Part shown: positions 1 through 7,076 of the stretch, in pieces
Position numbering within the stretch: the stretch's first letter is position 1
Layout of the letters: the number at the start of each line of letters is the position of its first letter
Assembly (NCBI GenBank): GCA_007713595.1
Contig: VMRY01000003.1
Coordinates: forward strand, 496,001 to 560,000
Direction of reading: 5' to 3'
Source of the DNA: Sedimenticola thiotaurini
Lineage (GTDB): Bacteria; Pseudomonadota; Gammaproteobacteria; Chromatiales; Chromatiaceae
Length of the DNA: 64,000 nt
Notes under the pieces: model-generated
Seen by the model: the letters and a program-made list of their open reading frames with translations, nothing else
Databases searched by the model: none
Told to the model about the DNA's origin: nothing
Translations under genes and position numbers: made by a program

Positions 1-1475
1 GCTTCTCCAATGTGGGTTGAGAGAATGGCCTCGGAGGCCTCCATATCGGCAATCGTGCGGGCCAGTCGTAAGATACGGTGGTAGGCGCGTGCGGAAAGGC
101 TAAGCTGATCCATGGCACGTTCGATCAGGCTGCGCGACTGGGGCGTGAGGAGACAGCTCTGCTCCAAAAGGCGTCCGGTGAGCTGGCTGTTTGGGCAGCC
201 ATTGCGTGACAGTTGTAACTGCCGGCTCCGCTCGACCCGCTGGCGCACCTGCTGACTCCCCTCGCTTTTGTTTGCTGGGCGGCTGAGTGCCTGTGTGGGG
301 AGGCGGGGTACTTCGATGGTCATATCGATACGGTCCAGCAGCGGCCCGGAAATACGCCCCCGGTAGCGAGCAACCTGGTCGCCGGTGCAACGACAGTTTC
401 GCCCGCTGGTATCACCGAGATGACCGCAGGGGCAGGGGTTCATGGCCGCGATCAGCTGAAAGCGTGCAGGAAACAGCTCCTGGCGGGCGGCGCGGGAAAT
501 GGTGACCTGACCGCTCTCCAGCGGTTCACGCAGGACCTCCAGTACCTTGCGATCAAATTCCGGCAGCTCATCCAGAAACAGCACGCCGTTATGGGCCAGT
601 GAGATCTCACCGGGTCGCGGGTTACTGCCACCTCCCACCAAGGCGACGCCAGAGGCGGTATGGTGGGGGGCGCGAAACGGTCGTTGTTGCCAGTCGGCAG
701 TAGAGAATCCCAGATTGCTAATGGAGCGAATGGCGGCTGCTTCCAGTGACTCCTGTTCTGTCATGGAGGGGAGAATGCCTGGCAGGCGACTGGCCAGCAT
801 CGACTTGCCCGTTCCAGGCGGTCCTATCATCAGCAGACTGTGATTCCCTGCCGCCGCAATCTCCAGGGCACGCTTGGCCCGTTCCTGCCCCATTACATCA
901 GCGAGGTCAGGGTGGGTTTGCCGTGCGGTTGTCTCTGGAGTGCCGGTGAAGGGGGGGATTCCCTCTTCGCGGATCAGGTGTCGGCATACAGCCAGTAGAT
1001 GGTTTGCCGGGTGGATCGGGATGTCGTTCACCAGGGCGGCCTCTGCAGCACACTCTTCTGGCAGAATCACTCCTCGGCCGGCTTCGCGTGCGGCCAGCGC
1101 CACTGGAAGTACGCCTTTTACCGGGCGCAGTGCCCCGGACAGTGCCAGCTCCCCAATAAATTCGTGGCAGTTGAGGGCCTGGGCTGGAATCTGTCCTGAG
1201 GCCGCCAGGATGCCCAGGGCGATGGGGAGGTCAAAGCGTCCGCCCTCTTTAGGGAGATCAGCGGGTGCGAGATTAATCGTGATGCGGCGTGCCGGAAATT
1301 CGAATCCTGAGTTAATCAGTGCGCCCCGGACCCGGTCTTTGCTTTCTCGTACCGCCATCTCAGGCAGACCAACGATGGAGAGGGCCGGGAGGCCATTCGC
1401 CAGATGAACCTCAATGGTGACGAGGGGGGCGTTGATGCCGCTACGGGCACGGCTGTAAAGTGTTGCGAGAGACAT
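1..1475 (-). CDS. comM: ComM/YifB-family Mg-chelatase-like AAA+ ATPase (C-terminus cut by window edge)
   Basis: The frame is open from an ATG at 1475-1473 to the window edge, giving about 491 residues of a protein usually near 500, so only the extreme C-terminus is missing. The N-terminal part is the Lon/S5-like fold of the family (start MSLATLYSRARSG). It is followed by a Walker A motif GPPGTGKS, a Walker B motif LFLDEL, the Mg-chelatase block around NPCPCGHLGD, and the arginine-rich C-terminal helical region. ComM is a hexameric helicase that promotes branch migration during natural transformation. In this lineage it usually sits next to ubiK, as here. It is transcribed leftward, probably with ubiK. 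The family call is firm; the competence role is known from other species and is not shown here. Confidence 0.93.
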   Translation of the reverse strand, partial: MSLATLYSRARSGINAPLVTIEVHLANGLPALSIVGLPEMAVRESKDRVRGALINSGFEFPARRITINLAPADLPKEGGRFDLPIALGILAASGQIPAQALNCHEFIGELALSGALRPVKGVLPVALAAREAGRGVILPEECAAEAALVNDIPIHPANHLLAVCRHLIREEGIPPFTGTPETTARQTHPDLADVMGQERAKRALEIAAAGNHSLLMIGPPGTGKSMLASRLPGILPSMTEQESLEAAAIRSISNLGFSTADWQQRPFRAPHHTASGVALVGGGSNPRPGEISLAHNGVLFLDELPEFDRKVLEVLREPLESGQVTISRAARQELFPARFQLIAAMNPCPCGHLGDTSGRNCRCTGDQVARYRGRISGPLLDRIDMTIEVPRLPTQALSRPANKSEGSQQVRQRVERSRQLQLSRNGCPNSQLTGRLLEQSCLLTPQSRSLIERAMDQLSLSARAYHRILRLARTIADMEASEAILSTHIGE

Positions 1476-1526
1476 GCTCACCTTCCATGGTGTGTGTCTG
1501 GCCCATCATCAATGATCGGCTATCTA

Positions 1527-1550
1527 TTAGGGCCTGTTAACAGGCCCTAA
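1527..1550. repeat. perfect 24-base palindrome between ubiK and comM
   Basis: The arms TTAGGGCCTG and CAGGCCCTAA flank a central TTAA with no mismatch. It lies 8 bases after the ubiK stop and about 50 bases before the comM start. Neither strand has a T-run after it, so it is not a canonical intrinsic terminator. It could be an RNA stem between two co-transcribed genes or a protein-binding site. Confidence 0.7.
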
Positions 1551-1558
1551 CTGGGATT

Positions 1559-1813
1559 TCAGTCGTTCTGGTCGATCTTCTTTTCCAGTTCGGCAATCTG
1601 TCGTTCCACTGCCTCCAGTTTCTCACGCGTTCGGAGTAGAACAGCGCGCTGTATCTCAAACTCTTCCCGGGTCACCAGCTCCATGTGACTCAGGCCAGCC
1701 TCAAGGGCTGAGCGGAGATTTTTCTGCAGGTCTTCCTGCAACAGTTGAAGGCCGACCGGAACGCTACCGGCCACACGTTTGGCGAGATCGTCTAGAAGTT
1801 TGGAATCAATCAT
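1559..1813 (-). CDS. ubiK: UbiK ubiquinone biosynthesis accessory factor (BMFP/YqiC family)
   Basis: The 84-residue protein has the family pattern: an amphipathic N-terminal helix (MIDSKLLDDLAKRV...), a middle segment (LQLLQEDLQKNLRSALEAGL) and a C-terminal coiled coil rich in E, K, L and I (residues about 45-83). UbiK is a trimeric coiled-coil accessory factor that works with UbiJ in aerobic ubiquinone synthesis, possibly linking the Ubi complex to lipid. The ATG at 1813 is the natural start for the family length. It is read leftward ahead of comM. To its right is the glnK control region, so its own promoter probably lies within 1814-1890. Confidence 0.88.
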   Translation of the reverse strand: MIDSKLLDDLAKRVAGSVPVGLQLLQEDLQKNLRSALEAGLSHMELVTREEFEIQRAVLLRTREKLEAVERQIAELEKKIDQND

Positions 1814-1892
1814 GCGCGCAAGATAACGGTGCCGGGGCTCCTTGTCCAGTCCTGCACAGAGTAATTCCCATAGGATTAGACTGGTATTTAAC

Positions 1893-1907
1893 GCACTAAT
1901 ATGGTGC
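1893..1907. promoter_or_regulatory. NtrC-type binding site, distal
   Basis: The sequence GCACTAATATGGTGC is an exact match to the NtrC dyad GCAC-N5-TGGTGC. It is centred near 1900, about 105-110 bases upstream of the sigma-54 promoter at 2003, which is normal for an enhancer-binding protein. A second copy lies 29 bases downstream, so the two would sit roughly on one face of the helix. Confidence 0.75.
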
Positions 1908-1921
1908 GACTCAAGTGTGAA

Positions 1922-1936
1922 GCATTCAAATGGTGC
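1922..1936. promoter_or_regulatory. NtrC-type binding site, proximal (one mismatch)
   Basis: GCATTCAAATGGTGC matches GCAC-N5-TGGTGC except for one base in the left half. It is centred near 1929, about 29 bases from the upstream site. A further lone half-site TGGTGC follows at 1945-1950. Paired sites about three helical turns apart are typical of glnA and glnK enhancers. Confidence 0.68.
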
Positions 1937-2002
1937 GCCTATTCTGGTGCAAGCGCTGATACAAATAATCTAACCCATTGAATTTTAATTATTAAATAGT
2001 AT

Positions 2003-2018
2003 TGGCACGGGAGCTGCA
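2003..2018 (+). promoter_or_regulatory. sigma-54 (RpoN) promoter of glnK-amtB
   Basis: TGGCACGGGAGCTGCA has the invariant GG and GC elements with the required 10 bases between them, and it differs from TGGCACR-N4-TTGCW at one position. The expected transcript start is near 2030, leaving about a 70-base leader before the glnK ATG at 2101. With the NtrC-type sites upstream, this predicts induction of glnK-amtB under nitrogen limitation. Confidence 0.82.
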
Positions 2019-2100
2019 AAAGAGGGGATAACCCGGGCCGTCTGGTTCCGGCCCATTAACCATAATGGCTAACCATCTCAAAACAGCAGGAGAATATGTA

Positions 2101-2439
2101 ATGAAATTGGTTTCTGCAATCATCAAGCCTTTTAAGCTGGATGACGTCCGCGAGGCTCTGTCCGAGATTGGCGTGTCCGGAATCACTGTCGTTGAAGTCA
2201 AGGGCTTTGGCCGTCAGAAAGGGCATACAGAACTCTATCGTGGTGCTGAATACGTAGTCGACTTTCTACCCAAAATCAGGGTGGATGTGGCGATCGCTGC
2301 CGACCAGCTTGACCAAGTCATTGAAGCAATCACCGAGGCGGCCAGAACTGGCAAGATCGGTGACGGAAAGATCTTTGTTTCCGAATTGCAGCAGGTGGTA
2401 CGTATCCGCACGGGTGAGACGGGTCCAGAGGCACTGTGA
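2101..2439 (+). CDS. glnK: Nitrogen regulatory P-II protein GlnK
   Basis: This is a 112-residue PII protein with the classic length and start ([16 protein letters not shown]). Tyr51 in the T-loop ([12 protein letters not shown]) is the uridylylation site. The C-terminal signature [11 protein letters not shown] forms the ATP/2-oxoglutarate site. The frame is open upstream to 2065, but the ATG at 2101 has an AGGAG 8-12 bases upstream and gives the family length. PII trimers sense ATP/ADP and 2-oxoglutarate. The paralogue next to amtB (GlnK) docks on AmtB and blocks ammonium uptake when nitrogen is plentiful. The gene heads a two-gene operon behind a sigma-54 promoter. The GlnK rather than GlnB label rests on the amtB linkage. 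Confidence 0.95.
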   Translation: MKLVSAIIKPFKLDDVREALSEIGVSGITVVEVKGFGRQKGHTELYRGAEYVVDFLPKIRVDVAIAADQLDQVIEAITEAARTGKIGDGKIFVSELQQVVRIRTGETGPEAL

Positions 2440-2471
2440 TCCCTTTCTTGATCTATTAAGAGGTTTAAACA

Positions 2472-3749
2472 ATGGAAGACATACTCAATCTTCGATACGC
2501 CCTGGATACCTTCTACTTTTTGGTATCGGGTGCGTTAGTAATGTGGATGGCGGCAGGGTTCGCCATGCTTGAGGCGGGCTTGGTTCGCGCTAAGAACACC
2601 GCTGAAATTCTGACCAAAAACGTCGCTCTGTATGCGATTGCCTGCATCATGTACATGTTGATGGGTTACGGCATCATGTATCCAGAGGCTGGGAATGGCG
2701 TCATCCCGTCGTTTGATTTCTCCTTCATGATGGGTGGTGACCATGATGCTGGCGCTGTATTGAAGCAGGATGCCGCCGGCTGGTATGACGGCGATTACTA
2801 CTCTGGCATGTCTGACTTCTTCTTCCAGGTAGTGTTTGTCGCTACCGCCATGTCCATCGTCTCAGGTGCGGTGGCAGAGCGGATGAAACTCTGGAGCTTC
2901 CTGATGTTTGCCGTTGTAATGACCGGCTTCATCTATCCGATGCAGGGTTATTGGAAATGGGGCGGCGGTTTCCTGGATGGACTCGGTTTCCAGGATTTTG
3001 CAGGCTCCGGTGTGGTTCATCTGGCAGGTGCCTCAGCTGCTCTGGCGGGCGTATTGCTGCTGGGTGCACGTAAGGGCAAATACGGTCCTGATGGTCAGAT
3101 TCGTGCCATCCCCGGTGCGAACATGCCAATGGCGACCCTGGGTACCTTTATCTTGTGGATGGGCTGGTTTGGTTTCAACGGTGGATCTGAGTTGATTCTC
3201 TCCAATGTCGGTGAGGCGAACTCAGTGGCTGCGGTCTTTGTAAATACCAATGCGGCAGCCGCAGGTGGCGTAGTAGCTGCACTGTTAACTGCACGGGCCA
3301 TCTTTGGCAAAGCTGACCTGACCATGACGTTGAATGGTGCGCTGGCTGGTCTTGTGGCCATTACAGCCGAGCCTCTGGCCCCAAGTCCAATCTGGGCCAC
3401 AGCAGTCGGTGTGATCGGTGGTGTTCTGGTTGTGTTCGCTATCCTGTCACTGGATAAGCTGAAGATCGATGATCCAGTCGGTGCAATTTCGGTTCACGGT
3501 ATCGTTGGTATGTGGGGTCTACTGGCTGTTCCTTTCTCTAATGGCGATGCCACTTTTGGCGCACAGATTACCGGCCTGCTGGTGATCTTCGGCTGGGTTT
3601 TTGCTGCTAGCTTCCTGGTATGGCTGATCCTCAAGGTGACAGTGGGCATCCGTGTCTCTGAACAGGAAGAGTACGAAGGTGTGGATATCAGCGAATGTGG
3701 TCTGGAGGCCTATCCTGAGTTTGTCGGTTCTCGGGGCTCCGGTATCTGA
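2472..3749 (+). CDS. amtB: AmtB ammonium transporter
   Basis: The 425-residue Amt/MEP/Rh channel has about eleven membrane helices. The pore twin histidines are visible as His183 (GVVHLAG) and His342 (ISVHGIVGMWG), and the family signature DPVGAISVHG is intact. The N-terminus begins close to the first helix (YALDTFYFLVSGA). I see no cleavable signal peptide of the E. coli type, so the first helix may be retained. It starts 32 bases after glnK in the same transcript and is followed by a strong terminator, defining a two-gene operon. It imports ammonium under nitrogen limitation and is gated by GlnK. Confidence 0.96.
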   Translation: MEDILNLRYALDTFYFLVSGALVMWMAAGFAMLEAGLVRAKNTAEILTKNVALYAIACIMYMLMGYGIMYPEAGNGVIPSFDFSFMMGGDHDAGAVLKQDAAGWYDGDYYSGMSDFFFQVVFVATAMSIVSGAVAERMKLWSFLMFAVVMTGFIYPMQGYWKWGGGFLDGLGFQDFAGSGVVHLAGASAALAGVLLLGARKGKYGPDGQIRAIPGANMPMATLGTFILWMGWFGFNGGSELILSNVGEANSVAAVFVNTNAAAAGGVVAALLTARAIFGKADLTMTLNGALAGLVAITAEPLAPSPIWATAVGVIGGVLVVFAILSLDKLKIDDPVGAISVHGIVGMWGLLAVPFSNGDATFGAQITGLLVIFGWVFAASFLVWLILKVTVGIRVSEQEEYEGVDISECGLEAYPEFVGSRGSGI

Positions 3750-3777
3750 TAAAAAGTTCCTCAATACGAAAAAGTTT

Positions 3778-3806
3778 TGGGCGCCCTGGGGGCGCCCTTT
3801 TTTATT
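3778..3806 (+). terminator. Intrinsic terminator after amtB
   Basis: A GC-rich stem (GGGCGCC pairing with GGCGCCC around a short CTGGG-type loop) is followed directly by TTTTTTATTTT. It lies about 30 bases after the amtB stop and before the next rightward gene, so it separates the nitrogen operon from the diguanylate cyclase. Confidence 0.88.
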
Positions 3807-3875
3807 TTAATGCTGAAACATTCTTATCTTATCCGTAGAATCGGGCTTTTACTCTGATTTCCTACTGTGGTGTGA

Positions 3876-4547
3876 ATGAGCAGCAATAATAACAAGACAG
3901 CGAGATGCCCTGTTGGTGAAAGCCGGTGTGAGCATATCGATGCATTGCTACTGCTACGGGAGGAGCGCGATGCGCTTTCCGAACTGGTCCTGACAGATCC
4001 TCTGACCCGGCTGTTCAATTATCGTCATTTCAGCCAGTCTCTGGAGCAGGAGCTGGAGCGCACACATCGAACCGGTCATCCTACAGCATTGATCATGTTG
4101 GATCTGGATCATTTCAAGCGAGTCAATGATCAGTGGGGCCACGAAGCGGGGAACCGGGTGCTGCGGCAGACGGCTGACCTGATGGTTTCTCTACTGCGTA
4201 AAATTGATGTTCCCTGTCGCTATGGGGGTGAAGAGTTTGCTCTGATCCTGCCGGGTACGCCCCTTCCCCGGGCGGTTAATGCGGCGAATCGGTTACGCAT
4301 GGCCATTGAAGAATCGCCTGTGTTGATTGATGATCTGCCGCTGTCTATCACCGCCAGTCTGGGTGTCGGAGTCTATATGCGGGAGAGTCATTTTTCCGCA
4401 GAAGCATTTGTTAAGCAGGTGGATAGTCTGCTTTATCAGGCCAAGGAGTCGGGCAGAAACCGAGTGGCCCACCCTGACCTGGAGAGCCTTAAACCGAAGG
4501 GACAGGTGGGAGCAGAGGAGAAGGCCGCTCTCTACGGCTCCGATTAA
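3876..4547 (+). CDS. Soluble diguanylate cyclase (GGDEF protein)
   Basis: This 223-residue protein has a short N-terminus with a coiled helix (residues 20-40) and one GGDEF domain (about 38-205). The catalytic motif is GGEEF at 117-121. The inhibitory site RKID is at 108-111, five residues ahead, so product feedback by c-di-GMP is expected. DxLT and NDxxGH-type motifs (TDPLTRLFN, NDQWGHEAGN) are intact, so it should make c-di-GMP. There is no membrane segment and no recognised sensor domain. Two cysteines and a histidine near the N-terminus (CPVGESRCEH) could bind a metal or respond to redox, which is speculative. It is followed 27 bases later by a DUF4124 gene. Confidence 0.9.
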   Translation: MSSNNNKTARCPVGESRCEHIDALLLLREERDALSELVLTDPLTRLFNYRHFSQSLEQELERTHRTGHPTALIMLDLDHFKRVNDQWGHEAGNRVLRQTADLMVSLLRKIDVPCRYGGEEFALILPGTPLPRAVNAANRLRMAIEESPVLIDDLPLSITASLGVGVYMRESHFSAEAFVKQVDSLLYQAKESGRNRVAHPDLESLKPKGQVGAEEKAALYGSD

Positions 4548-4574
4548 AGTTACCCTAATGGATTGGGAGAGGTA

Positions 4575-5054
4575 ATGGCGAGATTGAACTGGGTCTGCGT
4601 TTTTAGTTGCCTGCTGTTGTTTTCCATGCTGCAGGTTGCAGAGGCGGCGGTTTTTCGCTGGGTCGATGCGCAGGGGCGGGTCCAGTTCGGAGATCGGCCC
4701 CCTCCGGATCAACAGGCGGAAGAGCTTGAAATCAAATCATCTCCAATTGGGCGTGGTGATCCTGACAGCCAAATCACTCAGCAGCGGAATGAGCGGCGGC
4801 AGAAAATCCTGGAAAGCTACCAGGATGAGCGTGAAGAGAAGCGGCAGGCGCAGAAAAAACGAGATGCCAAGGCAGCTCAGAGAAAGATCCGCTGTGCTGA
4901 GGCTAGGAATCGACTGCACGAGTATGAAAGGGCAACTGCCCTGTATGAACTCCAGTCTGATGGTAGTCGCGTCTATCTGACCAAAGAACAGTTTGAATCT
5001 CAAATCGAAACGGCAAGAGCGTCGGTGAAAAAGCTGTGTGGTTCGAATCAATAA
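4575..5054 (+). CDS. DUF4124 domain secreted protein
   Basis: The 159-residue protein has a signal peptide (residues 1-24, ending VAEA). A DUF4124 domain follows, with the usual pattern FRWVDAQGRVQFGDRPP, and then a charged coiled-coil tail (residues about 70-155) rich in R, K, E and Q. The ATG at 4575 is preferred over the in-frame TTG at 4563 because GGGAGAGG sits just upstream and the signal peptide then starts correctly. DUF4124 is common in gammaproteobacterial periplasmic proteins and has no settled function. A second DUF4124 protein lies at 46277-47266. It may share a transcript with the preceding cyclase gene. Confidence 0.8.
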   Translation: MARLNWVCVFSCLLLFSMLQVAEAAVFRWVDAQGRVQFGDRPPPDQQAEELEIKSSPIGRGDPDSQITQQRNERRQKILESYQDEREEKRQAQKKRDAKAAQRKIRCAEARNRLHEYERATALYELQSDGSRVYLTKEQFESQIETARASVKKLCGSNQ

Positions 5055-5171
5055 GCCACTGGGATCTGCGTTCGAGCAAGGCTATTTTAATTTTACTTGT
5101 TTTCCTCTGCATGTACGGTCCCTTGATCAGGTATCATACGCCCATTATTTTCATCCGCCTCGTAGATTAAT

Positions 5172-7049
5172 ATGAAAAAAAAGATGCATACTGTGCCCCA
5201 AGATTATGGAATTCACCGATGGGGTGATGGATTTTTCGGCATTAATGAGCAGGGTCATGCCACAGCACGGCCAATTCGTGATGGAAACGTGGAGATTGAT
5301 CTCTATCGATTAGCCCATGAGGTGAAGAAGTCAGGTCTCTCCTGGCCAGTACTGATTCGGTTTACCGATATTCTGCACGAGCGGGTCTCCTCACTGTGTG
5401 ATTCGTTTGCCATGGCCATGGAAGAGTTCGAGTATAGCGGCCAGTATATGGCGGTTTATCCAATCAAGGTGAATCAGCAGCGTAGCGTTGTTGAAGAAAT
5501 CCTGGTCAAGAAAGAGGGTCACGTCGGCCTGGAAGCGGGCAGTAAGCCTGAACTCTCTGCTGTACTGGCCCATGCACCGGTCGGCGGTGTCATTGTCTGT
5601 AACGGCTACAAGGACAGCGAATATATTCGCCTCGCCCTGATCGGCCTTAAAATGGGCCACCGGGTCTACATCGTCATTGAGAAGCTCTCTGAGCTGGAGC
5701 TGGTACTGGTGGCGGCAGAAGAGCTTCAGGTTGAACCTTTGCTCGGTGTCCGCGTCCGGCTCTCCTCTTCAGGTACCGGTTACTGGCAGGACTCCGGCGG
5801 CCAGAAATCGAAATTTGGTTTGACTGCGATGCAGGTGCTCAAATTGATCAAGCGCCTGGAATCCGTCGGAAAGCTTGATCGACTGCAACTGCTGCACTCC
5901 CATATTGGTTCGCAGATTCCTAACCTGCGGGATATTCGGCGTGGAATGGGTGAGGTGGCACGCTTTTTTGCTGAGCTTTACCGTTTGGGTGCGCAGATCA
6001 AGGTGGTCGATGTCGGCGGTGGTCTGGGTGTGGACTATGAGGGAACCAGCTCCCGCCATGACTGCTCCATGAACTACAGTATGGAAGGCTACTCCCGCGA
6101 AGTGGTGAAGGCGATAGCACGCATCTGTAGTGAGCAGGATCTGCCCCATCCCAATATCTTTAGTGAGTCTGGCCGTGCGATTACAGCGCATCATGCCATG
6201 CTGATGGTCAATGTGATTGACAGTGATCCTGCGCCGGAAACGCTCGACTCGGTCAAATTGCCGGAAGATGCGCCAGAAGTACTCAGCTCGCTGGCCGAGT
6301 TGGTCGGTCTGGATGATTATTCGGTAACCGAGCTGTTTCAGGAGGCGCGCCACGGGCTTGAAGAGGCCCATGACATGTTCGAGCGGGGTGAGTTGGATCT
6401 GCAGCAGCGGGCATTGGCAGAGGGGATCTTCAACACCATCTGCAGTCAACTGATGCCTCGCTTGAGTAATAGCTCACGCCGCCATCGGGAGCTGCTTGAT
6501 CAGCTGCGTGAACAGCTCTCGGATCGTCTGTTCTGTAACTTCTCCCTGTTTCAATCACTGCCGGATGTCTGGGCGATTGACCAGGTCTTTCCTGTGATGC
6601 CGTTACATCGGCTGAATGAGGAGCCCAAGCGCAGCGCGGTATTGCATGATCTGACCTGTGATTCCGACGGCTGTATTGAAAACTATGTCGATCAGGATGG
6701 TGTGGAGAGCACACTTCCGGTACACCACATTATTCCGGGTGAACCCTATCTGCTGGGGATCTTTCTGGTGGGTGCCTATCAGGAGATCCTGGGCGATATG
6801 CATAATCTGTTTGGTGATACCGATGCGGTGAATCTGGAGCTGGATGGAAAAGCGGGTTATCGGTTAACCCAGCCAGAACAAGGTGATTCAGTAGATGAGT
6901 TGCTGCGTTATGTGCATTTTTCTCCCGAGGTGATGCTGGAGAAGTATCGGGAGAAAATGGCCATCGCGGGAGTCAGCGCAGAAGAGGCCGAATTGCTCTT
7001 CAGCGAGTTGGAAGCCGGCTTACACGGTTATACCTATTTCGAAGAGTAA
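5172..7049 (+). CDS. speA: Biosynthetic arginine decarboxylase (PLP)
   Basis: This 625-residue protein of the SpeA family is slightly shorter than the E. coli enzyme (about 658). The PLP lysine is Lys99 in YPIKVNQQ. The phosphate-binding and barrel motifs (LLHSHIGSQIPNLRDI, VDVGGGLGVDYEG) and the C-terminal beta domain are recognisable. It converts arginine to agmatine and CO2, the first step of the agmatine route to putrescine. No agmatinase or agmatine deiminase gene is nearby. The ATG at 5172 gives a lysine-rich start followed directly by conserved sequence. It stands alone, with a leftward gene converging from the right. Confidence 0.95.
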   Translation: MKKKMHTVPQDYGIHRWGDGFFGINEQGHATARPIRDGNVEIDLYRLAHEVKKSGLSWPVLIRFTDILHERVSSLCDSFAMAMEEFEYSGQYMAVYPIKVNQQRSVVEEILVKKEGHVGLEAGSKPELSAVLAHAPVGGVIVCNGYKDSEYIRLALIGLKMGHRVYIVIEKLSELELVLVAAEELQVEPLLGVRVRLSSSGTGYWQDSGGQKSKFGLTAMQVLKLIKRLESVGKLDRLQLLHSHIGSQIPNLRDIRRGMGEVARFFAELYRLGAQIKVVDVGGGLGVDYEGTSSRHDCSMNYSMEGYSREVVKAIARICSEQDLPHPNIFSESGRAITAHHAMLMVNVIDSDPAPETLDSVKLPEDAPEVLSSLAELVGLDDYSVTELFQEARHGLEEAHDMFERGELDLQQRALAEGIFNTICSQLMPRLSNSSRRHRELLDQLREQLSDRLFCNFSLFQSLPDVWAIDQVFPVMPLHRLNEEPKRSAVLHDLTCDSDGCIENYVDQDGVESTLPVHHIIPGEPYLLGIFLVGAYQEILGDMHNLFGDTDAVNLELDGKAGYRLTQPEQGDSVDELLRYVHFSPEVMLEKYREKMAIAGVSAEEAELLFSELEAGLHGYTYFEE

Positions 7050-7076
7050 AGGAGTGACGGAGGTCCGCCGCCAGAC

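Noticed and set aside
874-1407. A 177-codon plus-strand frame inside comM
   Set aside because: It is antisense to the conserved ComM ATPase frame, and its Ser/Arg/Ala-rich product has no family pattern.
5769-6449. A 226-codon minus-strand frame inside speA
   Set aside because: It is a shadow of the strongly conserved speA frame and has the odd His- and Gln-rich composition of antisense reading.
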